Below, one piece after another: positions 53,562-61,510 of a stretch of 64,000 nt of DNA (positions are counted from its first letter, which is position 1; every line of letters begins with the position of its first letter). Both the position numbers and the translations under genes were made by a program. The DNA is from Acidobacteriota bacterium. GTDB lineage: Bacteria > Acidobacteriota > Vicinamibacteria > Vicinamibacterales > SCN-69-37. The notes under the pieces are model-generated. The model worked only from the letters and a program-made list of their open reading frames with translations. It made no database searches and was not told the DNA's origin. The stretch lies in contig CANIII010000001.1 of the NCBI GenBank assembly GCA_947467605.1, positions 189,241 through 253,240 of the forward strand, in the 5' to 3' direction.

Positions 53562-53588
53562 GGCGATGGCTCCTGATCTGCTTCGCAG

Positions 53589-54407
53589 TTAGTGAGAAAC
53601 GAGAGTGCCTTGGCTGGTCAGGCTGCGGATGACCAGCGGCAATCGCGCCCGCGCGGCCGCCGCGATCGCATGGCGCTGCACCAGCGGACAGCCGTCATCA
53701 GCCATCTGCAACGCGTCTTTATAGGTGATCGTCGGAATCAGCTTGGCGTCGGCGTGAGTATTGGGATCGTCCGTGAAGTAGCCATCGACGTCCTTGACGA
53801 GTTCACAGCGTGTTGCGCCGAGCGAGGCCGCGAGCAACACGGCGGACCAGTCGGATCCGCCGCGGCCGAGTGTGACCACGCGATGATTCTCGACGGCGAG
53901 AAAGCCAGGCACCACCACGACGCGATGCTGTGACAGCGCGGCCCGCATGCTGAGCGGGTTGAATGAGAGGCGTTCGTCGCCGGGCAGCACCTTCAACCCG
54001 ATCTCATGTACCGACACGCCCGTCACACTGGCGCCAAGCGCGCGCAGCCGGAGCGACAAGAGCGCGACAGAACGCGTCTCGCCCGTGGACCAGAGCAGAT
54101 CGAGCAACGCCGGATCTGGTGCGGCGTCAATCGCCGCCGCCTCCTGATGGAGCTCGTCGGTGTGACCGTACTCCGCAGACACGACAACGACGAGTCGCTC
54201 GTCCGTGTCAACCAGTCGCGATGCCACGAATGACGCGGCGGTCGCATAGCCGTCAGCACCGGTCAGCACGGAGCCGCCAATCTTGACCACAGTGACCTCG
54301 GGAGTCGTTTCGCCTCGATTCCGGAAACTGCGGTTTCCGGGAAACTGCGGTTTCCCTTCAAGAGGCGAAACGACTCCCGAGGTCGTTTCTGGTGCGGCGG
54401 CACTCAT
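53589..54407 (-). CDS. Aspartokinase-like amino acid kinase lacking ACT domains
   Basis: About 272 aa, so only the kinase domain is present; ordinary aspartokinases are 400 aa or more with C-terminal ACT repeats. Seen: VTVVKIGGSVLTGADG (phosphate loop), RLVVVVSAEYGHTDEL, VVVPGFLAVENHRVVTLGRGG with SDWSAVLLAASL, and KDVDGYFTDDP. It phosphorylates aspartate at the head of the homoserine pathway. Start ATG 54407 overlaps the homoserine dehydrogenase stop (ATGA). The first 35 codons contain an 87-base palindromic insert. Absence of ACT domains predicts no feedback by lysine or threonine. Confidence 0.88.
   Translation of the reverse strand: MSAAAPETTSGVVSPLEGKPQFPGNRSFRNRGETTPEVTVVKIGGSVLTGADGYATAASFVASRLVDTDERLVVVVSAEYGHTDELHQEAAAIDAAPDPALLDLLWSTGETRSVALLSLRLRALGASVTGVSVHEIGLKVLPGDERLSFNPLSMRAALSQHRVVVVPGFLAVENHRVVTLGRGGSDWSAVLLAASLGATRCELVKDVDGYFTDDPNTHADAKLIPTITYKDALQMADDGCPLVQRHAIAAAARARLPLVIRSLTSQGTLVSH
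54296..54382. repeat. Palindromic element inserted in the aspartokinase N-terminus
   Basis: A perfect 21-base inverted repeat (left arm 54296-54316, right arm 54362-54382, CCTCGGGAGTCGTTTCGCCT... and its complement) flanks a 45-base spacer holding two GGAAAC-TGCG-GTTTCC palindromes. It is translated in frame as part of residues about 8-37, ahead of the VVKIGG loop where the kinase fold begins. Confidence 0.8.
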
Positions 54408-55693
54408 CGTGACGCCTCGAGCACCGGCAACAGCGTCACGGTCGCACCGATCGAAGTGAGGGCCTCTGCCGTCTCGGTGGCCACGCGCCACGAGGCTGTC
54501 GCCGTGATGGCGGCGATGCCGAAGCCGTTGCTCTCCACATGGAGTGCCGTCAGGCCGCGGCTCGCCAGAAACTCGGCGACCTGGTCGGGCGCGAACGTGG
54601 CGCCGCTCAAGCGAATGAACCACTGCGACGCGGGCGCCGACGAGAGATCGAGCGTCTGTCGATCCGCGCGACGCGAGTCGGCGCCGATGCTGAAAGTATC
54701 GGTTTCCTTCGCAGTCAGGGCTTCGACGATGTCGTCGAGGATGGTGGCGGAGGTAACAGCCGGCCCGGCGCCCGGACCAGCGAAGAGCACCGGGGCGTCG
54801 GTGCCCCACTGCAGATGCAGCGCATTCGTCACGCCGTGAAACTGCGCGAAGATGTGGGTCGACGGCACGAACGCCGGACCCACCCAGCTGCCGGGCCGAC
54901 CCGCATCGAGCGACGCGTGGGCAATCGGCTTGATGGTGCCGCCGAGCGCGCGTGCGGCCGTGAGGTCATTCGCCGAGAGCGTGTCGATACCGCGTCGGCA
55001 CAGCTGTTCCACGCGGACGGATGAGGCGCCGCAGAGGTGCAACAGGATGGTCAACTTCTCTGCCGCGTCGCGTCCGCTGACATCAGCCGAGCTATCGGGT
55101 TCCGCGTAGCCGTTGGCTTGTGCGCTTCGCAGCACATCCGCGAAGTCGGCACCGCGCTCAATGCCGGTCGTGATGAAGTGCGACGTGCCGTTGAGAATGC
55201 CTGTGAGAGCGCTGACACCGGAGAGCACCGGCCGCCGAGCGAACGCGCCGACAAACGGCACACCGGCCACCACTGCCGCTTCAAAGAGCAGCGGCGTGCG
55301 CGTGCGGTGCGCCAGTTCGCGCAGTTCGGGACCGTGCGCGGCGATGAGTGTCTTGTTGGCGGTGACGACGGGCACGCCGCGTTCAAGCGCGCGGATTACC
55401 AACGTGCGAGCGGGCTCCACGCCCCCAAGCACTTCGACGACGACATCCGCCTCGTCGATGACGCGCGCGGGGTCCGTGCAGAGCGGTGCGCCCACATCGG
55501 CGCGGACGCGATTCGTGTCGCGCACCAGGGCACCGATGCAGTCGAGATTGAGGTGTGGATGTTCGGTGATCGCCGCAACGACCGCCCGACCGATGGTGCC
55601 GCAGCCGAGCAGACCGACGCGTGCCCGACGGACACCGGATGCGGTGCGGCCGGCAACAGATAAAGATGGCGATACTTCCAGAATGGCGCTCAC
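54404..55693 (-). CDS. hom: Homoserine dehydrogenase
   Basis: A 429-aa enzyme reducing aspartate semialdehyde to homoserine. Seen: RARVGLLGCGTIGRAVVAAI (dinucleotide-binding), VVTANKTLIAAHGPELRE with the Lys, LTGILNGTSHFITTGIE, AQANGYAEPDSSADVSGRDA with the catalytic region, and a C-terminal ACT-like part (QWFIRLSGATFAPDQVAEFL). The GTG start at 55693 lies 6 bases after the SAM-I riboswitch. Likely first gene of a three-gene methionine operon with the kinase and the cystathionine enzyme. Confidence 0.95.
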   Translation of the reverse strand: MSAILEVSPSLSVAGRTASGVRRARVGLLGCGTIGRAVVAAITEHPHLNLDCIGALVRDTNRVRADVGAPLCTDPARVIDEADVVVEVLGGVEPARTLVIRALERGVPVVTANKTLIAAHGPELRELAHRTRTPLLFEAAVVAGVPFVGAFARRPVLSGVSALTGILNGTSHFITTGIERGADFADVLRSAQANGYAEPDSSADVSGRDAAEKLTILLHLCGASSVRVEQLCRRGIDTLSANDLTAARALGGTIKPIAHASLDAGRPGSWVGPAFVPSTHIFAQFHGVTNALHLQWGTDAPVLFAGPGAGPAVTSATILDDIVEALTAKETDTFSIGADSRRADRQTLDLSSAPASQWFIRLSGATFAPDQVAEFLASRGLTALHVESNGFGIAAITATASWRVATETAEALTSIGATVTLLPVLEASR

Positions 55694-55699
55694 GGCGTG

Positions 55700-55798
55700 C
55701 TTATCTCCCCGTCGATCGGGCAGGAATTAGCACCTGGGCGTTATGCGCCTGGTTGCTGTGGCGTCGTCGGGCCTGGCCCCTCAACCACTCGTGATAAG
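55700..55798 (-). ncRNA. SAM-I (S-box) riboswitch upstream of hom
   Basis: On the minus strand: P1 5' strand CTTATC (55798), the kink-turn and P2 block ACGAGTGG with GAGGGG and GGCCC, CAGCAACC, a P3 hairpin (AGGCG...CGCC), the core AGGTGCTAATTCC, a CCCG/CGGG P4 and P1 3' strand GATAAG (ending at 55700). These are the conserved SAM-I elements in order. SAM binding closes P1; the only ribosome-site candidate GGGGAG lies within P4/P1 and the GTG start is 6 bases away, so control is probably by blocking translation. Confidence 0.93.
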
Positions 55799-55826
55799 TG
55801 CCGCGGTGTGCTGCGGAACGAAGATC

Positions 55827-55855
55827 AAGATATGGCAGGTAGCAACGTATGTCAA
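55827..55855 (-). promoter_or_regulatory. Promoter of the hom operon
   Basis: Minus strand TTGACA (55855-55850), 17-base spacer, TATCTT (55832-55827). Predicted start near 55820, about 22 bases before the riboswitch. The -35 overlaps the stop codon of the barrel-protein gene. Confidence 0.75.
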
Positions 55856-55862
55856 TACGTTG
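55843..55862. promoter_or_regulatory. Dyad overlapping the hom -35 (CAACGTA-N6-TACGTTG)
   Basis: Perfect 7-base inverted repeat centred on the -35 hexamer; a likely repressor operator. The binding protein is not known. Confidence 0.55.
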
Positions 55863-57027
55863 ATTTAAGTATTAGGAATACATGGGCCGAGAAGGGATGG
55901 CCGTAGCTGGCAAGGAGGTTGGCGGGGGTGCGGTACACCGTGACGTCGCCGCCGAGGCCGAGGGTCTGCCGACCCCAGGCAGTGAGGCGCCGCTGATAGC
56001 CCACCGTGAGGGCACCAACGCGTGAGAGCGGATGCGCGTGGGCAAAGCCCGCCGGATCGTAGCCGCCGGCTTCGAGGAAGTCTTTGTCGACCAGTTCCGC
56101 ACGCGTGTAGACGAGGTCCCTCGGGCGCACGCGCCAGGCCGCGTCCACGAGCAGCGCATATTCATTCAGACCGTCGCCACCGAGTGACGGGTGCTGATTC
56201 ATGCCGACTGCGAATGTGAACGAGAAGGGTTTCCAGCTGGTGGCGCCGTTGTATTCCACTGACGCCGTGTAGCGGTTCAGATCAGACACCTCGGTCGGTT
56301 CCGGTTGTTTGAGATGGCCACCAGACAGTTGTGCGGCCCAGGGCCCGCGACGCCACCAGACGCGACCGGCGTAGCTGTCGAGCGCGCCCATCTCGATGTC
56401 GAGCCGGTTTTCGTCGGGCTCGCGTCCATGGAACACCGAGCTCTCGAACGTGAGGCCGCCGAACGTGAGACCACCGGCGACGACGCCATGTGTGATGTGG
56501 GTGGAATCGAGCGTGTGGTGCGCAAGCGGTGCGGTGGGATTCGCTTCGGATGAGACGCGGTGCATGAACGCCGTCGGACCGAGCGTGGCCTCACCGACGA
56601 CCGAACCGGTCACTGACCACATCGCCTTCGTGCCGGCCGCGCCACTGAGCGTGGCGCCAAGGCCCATGAAGAGGTCATGCGGATGTTGATAGTCGCGCAG
56701 GGGACGCCGATCGAAGGTTTCGCCGGTCTGGAACACCTCGGCCGAGCCGAGCTCACGCAGCGTGAACGGCTCGAGGCTGAACATGCTGTGGAGCGACAGC
56801 GACGCCTTCCCCACACGATGACTGCCCATCACCATGAGAAAGTTCTGCGACTCGATCTGGTACGTGTCGGAGTATTTGCGCGCCTGCAGATTCAGATTGA
56901 GCGAAGCCTGCGCGTCCAGCATCCACTTCCACCCTTGCGTGGGCGCGGCCATCGCGGCGTGATCGTGCTGCGCCTCAGCGACGGCCGGCGCACACACCAG
57001 GAGCGCGCTCAACCACAGCGCGCGCAT
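55852..57027 (-). CDS. Outer-membrane beta-barrel protein (QHPHDLFM family)
   Basis: About 391 aa from ATG 57027. Signal peptide (ALWLSALLVCAPAVAEAQ) followed by a His-rich start HDHAAMAAP and barrel-like alternating strands, ending in FLILKSTY. Conserved-looking block YQHPHDLFMGLGATLSG; from memory similar exported barrels occur beside copper and other metal genes. No metal genes are nearby here. It shares one base with the OGFr-like gene stop (TGATG). Confidence 0.78.
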   Translation of the reverse strand: MRALWLSALLVCAPAVAEAQHDHAAMAAPTQGWKWMLDAQASLNLNLQARKYSDTYQIESQNFLMVMGSHRVGKASLSLHSMFSLEPFTLRELGSAEVFQTGETFDRRPLRDYQHPHDLFMGLGATLSGAAGTKAMWSVTGSVVGEATLGPTAFMHRVSSEANPTAPLAHHTLDSTHITHGVVAGGLTFGGLTFESSVFHGREPDENRLDIEMGALDSYAGRVWWRRGPWAAQLSGGHLKQPEPTEVSDLNRYTASVEYNGATSWKPFSFTFAVGMNQHPSLGGDGLNEYALLVDAAWRVRPRDLVYTRAELVDKDFLEAGGYDPAGFAHAHPLSRVGALTVGYQRRLTAWGRQTLGLGGDVTVYRTPANLLASYGHPFSAHVFLILKSTY

Positions 57028-57545
57028 CAGCGCCGTGCCGCTTGACGCCACTGCTCAGCAGTTTCGTCCGAGATAATGTCGCGGCCTTCGACGCGGCAGA
57101 TGTCATCGAGACACTTGGCCAGCGCATGGGCGTCCTTCTTCAGACCGAGCAAGCGGAGACTCCTCAGGATGCGCGTGAGGCGCATGTGGTTGTGATTGTT
57201 GGGCCAGATCCAGACGCCGCGCCGATCGGGAAACGTGATGGCGCGAATGACGACCAGCTTGTCATCGGGCAGGACGAGGCGCTCAAGACCATAGAAGCGC
57301 AGCATTACGGCCAGCGACTTCTGCACGCGGTCTTTCAGTACGTCGTCCCACGCGAAGGCGCGTTGCGTCTCTTCCGTCAGGACGGGTGCATCGGGATCGC
57401 TGGCGCTCTCGGTGTCGAGCGGAAACACCCACTGAATGTAGTCGTGCGCGTCTTCAAGCTGGTCAAAGCTCCAGCCCCACACGTCAACAAGGCGCAATCC
57501 GCTCGGCAGCGACGCGCCTCGGTAGAACTCCAGAATTGCATCCAT
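57027..57545 (-). CDS. OGFr-like domain protein
   Basis: A 172-aa cytosolic protein. LEFYRGASLPSGLRLVDVWG, LEDAHDYIQWVFPLDTES and SLAVMLRFYGLERL match the opioid growth factor receptor N-terminal domain (YRG, HDYIQWxFP, MLxFYGL blocks), known in bacteria with no assigned function. Translationally coupled to the barrel-protein gene below and only 4 bases from the exported protein gene above. Confidence 0.82.
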   Translation of the reverse strand: MDAILEFYRGASLPSGLRLVDVWGWSFDQLEDAHDYIQWVFPLDTESASDPDAPVLTEETQRAFAWDDVLKDRVQKSLAVMLRFYGLERLVLPDDKLVVIRAITFPDRRGVWIWPNNHNHMRLTRILRSLRLLGLKKDAHALAKCLDDICRVEGRDIISDETAEQWRQAARR

Positions 57546-57549
57546 CGGA

Positions 57550-58233
57550 TTAGTCCATCCGATCGTACACCCGTTGCAAGTTGCCGCGCAGCTGGCCCGT
57601 CCTCGGATTGCTGCCCTCTTCGGTCCTGAATGTCACGAGCAACTGACGCCCGGTCGGCGACAACTCGAAGACCTCGTACAACTTCACCTGTGACCCCGCA
57701 TCGAGTTCGATCGTCAGCGCAGACCCGTTCCAGTAGGTCTTGCTGTCCAGAATCGCGGTGCCGAGATCGAGTTTGTCTTTCTTGTTGTTGATCGTGACGA
57801 TCCGCTCGCTGTCGTCTTCGTCGACGAACTTGGCCGTCCCGGCCGATGCCGTGATTACGAGCTTCGATGGACGAACGTTGAGTTCGCGATACAAGGCGCG
57901 CACCCGCAATTCCTGTTGTTGGGCCTGGCTGACGCCACCGGTCACGCCGCGTCCCCCACCAGGGCGCCCGCCGCCACCCGTACCACCACCACCGCGCGCG
58001 CCCCCGCCACGCGACGGCACCGCACCGGCAGTTGGCGACGAACCGGCGCGCGGCAACGGCGACAGCTCTTCGTTGAGCTTCCACGTCCCGCTCATCCGAG
58101 ACGCCGCTTCCGCCGGCGTGAACGGCCGAGCCGCCCCCAACACGACGGGCGCCTGAGGATCTTGCTGCGCCATCAACGGCACCGCGGTCACCAACACCAC
58201 CATTGAAATGAGCGCCAATTTACGCATGCGCAA
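57550..58233 (-). CDS. Exported protein with Gly/Arg-rich segment, function unknown
   Basis: A 227-aa exported protein; signal peptide (LALISMVVLVTAVPLMAQ), a short SGTWKLNEELSP block, a Gly/Arg-rich stretch (about 73-100), then a beta-rich domain (KLVITASAGTAKFVDED, TYWNGSALTIELDAG, QLLVTFRTEEG). The SGTWKLN and VTFR pattern is common in lipocalin-like acidobacterial exported proteins. Start may be ATG 58227 instead of 58233. Confidence 0.72.
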   Translation of the reverse strand: MRMRKLALISMVVLVTAVPLMAQQDPQAPVVLGAARPFTPAEAASRMSGTWKLNEELSPLPRAGSSPTAGAVPSRGGGARGGGGTGGGGRPGGGRGVTGGVSQAQQQELRVRALYRELNVRPSKLVITASAGTAKFVDEDDSERIVTINNKKDKLDLGTAILDSKTYWNGSALTIELDAGSQVKLYEVFELSPTGRQLLVTFRTEEGSNPRTGQLRGNLQRVYDRMD

Positions 58234-58287
58234 ATCCTACTCCCCCGAACCCCCATGCGCAGAACGAACCCGCGTTAGTATCTGTCT

Positions 58288-58518
58288 GTGCTCTCCCGCT
58301 ATTTCGTCATCGCGTTGTCCTTGGGTCTCGCCGTCGTTCGCGCCCGCTCGCATGCGTGGCCTGAAGCGATTGGCCTGGCGACACTCGGCGTCGGGCTGAT
58401 CTGTTTGCGCCTGGCCGACACGAAACAGCAACCGATTTTGAAGCAGGTCGCGTGGGTCTTCTTTGCCGTCACCCTGATGGCCGTCGGCATCGTGTTGCAG
58501 CGCAACTTCCTGCATTGA
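58288..58518 (+). CDS. Small membrane protein, function unknown
   Basis: A 76-aa protein with GTG start and two or three hydrophobic segments (YFVIALSLGLAVVRA, GLATLGVGLICLRL, WVFFAVTLMAVGIVL). Its stop overlaps the TTG start of the pseudouridine synthase gene (TTGA), which supports it being a real coupled gene. No family recognised. Confidence 0.6.
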   Translation: MLSRYFVIALSLGLAVVRARSHAWPEAIGLATLGVGLICLRLADTKQQPILKQVAWVFFAVTLMAVGIVLQRNFLH

Positions 58519-59045
58519 TCGTCCTCTTCAATAAGCCCTACGGCGTGCTCAGCCAATTCACGGATGAGGCGGGACGACCGACACTGGCCGACTACATCGA
58601 CGTGCCCTACGTCTACGCCGCCGGCCGCCTCGACTTTGACAGTGAAGGCCTGATCCTCCTGACCGACGACGGGTTTGTCCAGCACGAGCTGACAGGGATG
58701 ATCAAACGCTACTGGGCCCAAGTCGATGGCGAGGTCACTGACGAGGCCCTCGCGCAGTTGGCGTCGGGAGTTGTGCTCAAAGACGGCGTCACCAAGCCGG
58801 CCGAGGTGACTCGGATGCCCGAGCCCGAGTTGTGGCCGCGCACACCGCCGATCCGATTTCGCAAATCTGTGCCGACGTCGTGGATCGAGTTGAAGATTCG
58901 CGAAGGCCGCAATCGTCAGGTCCGACGGATGACGGCCGCCGTGGGATTTCCGACGCTGCGCCTTGTGCGCGCGTCGATCGGACCGTACGAGCTCGGCACG
59001 CTGGCGACGGGCACCTACATCGAGCTCGATCCGCTCGATTCGTAG
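58515..59045 (+). CDS. RsuA/RluE-type rRNA pseudouridine synthase
   Basis: About 176 aa, S4-less form of the RsuA/RluB/E/F family. Seen: LIVLFNKPYGVLSQFTDE, YAAGRLDFDSEGLILLTDDG with the catalytic Asp, and KIREGRNRQVRRMTAAVG. Size and lack of an S4 domain fit RluE (U2457 of 23S rRNA). The TTG at 58515 (TTGA overlap) is a better start than the GTG at 58452, which lies in the middle of the upstream gene. Confidence 0.92.
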   Translation: MIVLFNKPYGVLSQFTDEAGRPTLADYIDVPYVYAAGRLDFDSEGLILLTDDGFVQHELTGMIKRYWAQVDGEVTDEALAQLASGVVLKDGVTKPAEVTRMPEPELWPRTPPIRFRKSVPTSWIELKIREGRNRQVRRMTAAVGFPTLRLVRASIGPYELGTLATGTYIELDPLDS

Positions 59046-59047
59046 CC

Positions 59048-59392
59048 TTACTGTGCGCGCCGCGCCACCGGGTTCTGCTCAAGCCACTGCGCAATCTGCT
59101 CGCGCGACCAGCGGTGGTCGTCGTTCAGGTGCACGATGATCGCCGCGAGAAACAATCGCTTGGTGCATTGCTCACCCGGGCAGGCTCTGACGGCGTCAAG
59201 ACAGTCAAAGAACCAATCGAGATCGCGCGTCGGCCGGCCCGGTGTTCTGGGCAGCCGATACATCGCTTCGTACGCGGCGCCCAGTGCACATGACGCGTTC
59301 TGCCCAGTGAAGTAGTCGCCATACGCCTGCTCGGTGCGTTCGTGTGCGCCGTTGCGAATGAACTGGGCCAGTTCTCGCTCGTCGTGACTCAT
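59048..59392 (-). CDS. Small protein of unknown function
   Basis: A 114-aa cytosolic protein from ATG 59392. It has NASCALGAAYEAMYR, CLDAVRACPGEQC and RWSREQIAQWLEQN near the end. The four Cys and helical character suggest a small structural or regulatory fold, but I recognise no family. Convergent with the pseudouridine synthase gene, 2 bases apart, and divergent from phoD. Confidence 0.6.
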   Translation of the reverse strand: MSHDERELAQFIRNGAHERTEQAYGDYFTGQNASCALGAAYEAMYRLPRTPGRPTRDLDWFFDCLDAVRACPGEQCTKRLFLAAIIVHLNDDHRWSREQIAQWLEQNPVARRAQ

Positions 59393-59483
59393 ACAGCCTC
59401 CATGGCGCGGAGTGTAGCAAAGCGGTTTTGACCGGATCCGAAAGGGCCGAATGCGAACACACCGCGATATGCTGCGTCGCATG

Positions 59484-61043
59484 GCGGTATCTCGACGACG
59501 TTTTGTCACAGGTGGTCTTGCGATCTCAGCGCTCTGGGCCACGCATCTTCGAGCCGACCACAACCTGCGCAGCCTGGATGTTCGCGCTGACGCACTGACG
59601 TTCTCTGCCGACAACGTCTTCACACTGGGCATTGCCTCCGGCGATCCCTGGGCCGACAGCGTCGTCCTCTGGACGCGATTGGCACTCGACCCGACCAACG
59701 GCGGCGGCATGCCGCCAGGGCCCGTTGAAGTGAGTTGGCAGGTGGCGACCGACGAGAAGATGTCGAAGGTCGTCAAGCGCGGCAAGGAGATGGCGACCGC
59801 AGAATGGGCCCACTCGGTGCATGCCGAGGTCACGGGTCTCGATGCGGATCGCTGGTATTGGTATCAGTTCCGCACCGGCGATCACCTCAGCCCGATTGGC
59901 CGCACACGCACGCTGCCGAAGGCCGGTGCGCGCGTCGATCGATTGCGTTTTGCGTTCGCGTCCTGCCAACACTACGAACAGGGTCTCTACACGGCCTATG
60001 GCGCGATGGCGAAAGAAGAACTCGACGTCATCTTCTTCCTCGGCGACTACATCTACGAAAGCGCGCCCATCAAGGACCGACCGCGCCTGCACATCGGCCC
60101 TGAGCTCACCACACTCGAGGACTATCGCAATCGCTACGCGCAGTACAAACTCGACCCGCTGCTGCAGGCGGCACACGCACATGCGCCGTGGATTCTGACC
60201 TGGGACGATCACGAGGTCGCCAACAACTACGCGAATCTCATCTCGGTGAAGAACGACCCGCGCGACATCTTCCTCGCACGGCGCGCCGCGGCGTATCACG
60301 CGTATTACGAACACATGCCGCTTCGGAAAAACTCGATGCCGCATGACGCCTACGCGCAGATCTATCGGCAGTTCCAGTACGGCGACCTCGCCTCGTTCTT
60401 CGTGCTCGATACACGCCAGTTTCGCGATGATCAACCCTGCGATGACGGCACGAAAGACTTGTGCGAGGCTGCGCTCGACCCGACGCGGACGATGATGGGC
60501 GCCACGCAGAAGCAGTGGCTCTACAACAACCTCGATCGTTCACGCTCGCCATGGAACATCATTCCGCAGCAGGTGATGATGGGTGCCGTCGACCAGGTGT
60601 CTGGGCCGGCCACGCGCTATTCGATGGATCAATGGCCCGGCTACTGGGCCGAGCTCCACGACGTGATGGCGTTCCTCGAACGTCGCAAACCGTCGAATCC
60701 GGTCGTGCTCACCGGCGACATCCACAGCAACTGGGTGAACGATCTGAAAGCTGACTTCCGCAAGCCTGAGTCGGCCACCGTCGGCACTGAGCTCGTCGTC
60801 AGCTCCATTTCGTCAGGCGGTGACGGCAGCGACTTCCCGCAGCGCATGACGAATGTGCTGAAGGAAAACCCGTTCGTGAAGTTTCACAACAGCCAGCGCG
60901 GTTACGTGTCGTGCGTGCTCACGCCGAAGGGCCTCCGCGCGGACTACAACGTCGTGGATGTGGTCAGCAAACCCGACGGGCATGTGACGACTCGCGCGTC
61001 GTTCAACATCGCGGCGGGCAAGCCGGGGGCGGAGAAGGTTTAG
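59484..61043 (+). CDS. PhoD-like alkaline phosphatase (Tat-exported)
   Basis: About 519 aa from ATG 59484 with a twin-arginine leader (AVSRRRFVTGGLAISALWA); in-frame ATGs at 59451 and 59469 are also possible. PhoD domain marks: FTLGIASGDPWADSVVLWTR, RFAFASCQHYEQG, FFLGDYIYES, TWDDHEVANNYANL, TRQFRDDQPCD and LTGDIHSNWVND. PhoD is a phosphodiesterase/phosphomonoesterase using Fe and Ca in the periplasm. It overlaps the end of the next gene (opposite strand) by 4 bases. Confidence 0.93.
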   Translation, partial: AVSRRRFVTGGLAISALWATHLRADHNLRSLDVRADALTFSADNVFTLGIASGDPWADSVVLWTRLALDPTNGGGMPPGPVEVSWQVATDEKMSKVVKRGKEMATAEWAHSVHAEVTGLDADRWYWYQFRTGDHLSPIGRTRTLPKAGARVDRLRFAFASCQHYEQGLYTAYGAMAKEELDVIFFLGDYIYESAPIKDRPRLHIGPELTTLEDYRNRYAQYKLDPLLQAAHAHAPWILTWDDHEVANNYANLISVKNDPRDIFLARRAAAYHAYYEHMPLRKNSMPHDAYAQIYRQFQYGDLASFFVLDTRQFRDDQPCDDGTKDLCEAALDPTRTMMGATQKQWLYNNLDRSRSPWNIIPQQVMMGAVDQVSGPATRYSMDQWPGYWAELHDVMAFLERRKPSNPVVLTGDIHSNWVNDLKADFRKPESATVGTELVVSSISSGGDGSDFPQRMTNVLKENPFVKFHNSQRGYVSCVLTPKGLRADYNVVDVVSKPDGHVTTRASFNIAAGKPGAEKV

Positions 61044-61456
61044 CGCAGCGCGCGCTTGAGGGTGTAGATCGTGCTGCGCGTGGCGGCAATCGTGCCTACG
61101 AGCTCCCATCCCTCGCGGCCGGCGCTGTTGAGTCGAGGCAGAGGATCGGTACCTTCCGCAACAATTTGCTGGGTGTACTCCCACGACAGACGCACAGGCT
61201 CGGTGAGCCGCGAGATGGTCCGATCGTTGAGACTGACCTCAGTGAGCCCGGCGACCGACACGGTCAGTGCGGGGAATCTTGGATCAACCGTTGCGAGCAT
61301 GACCGGCACCGATTCGAGGGGTGTCTTGTTGACGACGAAGAACTTCGCCGTGGTGACGGACCCGGCGGGTTGCTGCCGCGCATAGAGCAGAGACCCGCTC
61401 ACCAGGATCGCGACGCCCGCCACACCGAGAATTGCCTGCCAGCTTCGAACGAACAT
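61040..61456 (-). CDS. Small exported or anchored protein, function unknown
   Basis: A 138-aa protein with an N-terminal hydrophobic segment (AILGVAGVAILVSGSLLYA) and a soluble part ending in GREGWELVGTIAATRSTIYT. The EGWELVG pattern resembles DUF4177-like small proteins. It follows the ADOP permease gene on the same strand after a 54-base gap; no known role. Confidence 0.6.
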   Translation of the reverse strand: MFVRSWQAILGVAGVAILVSGSLLYARQQPAGSVTTAKFFVVNKTPLESVPVMLATVDPRFPALTVSVAGLTEVSLNDRTISRLTEPVRLSWEYTQQIVAEGTDPLPRLNSAGREGWELVGTIAATRSTIYTLKRALR

Positions 61457-61510
61457 AGGAAAGCCTCCGAGTCCATTTGACTCGAAGCGCTCGACTTTTG
61501 TCTGGCCACA

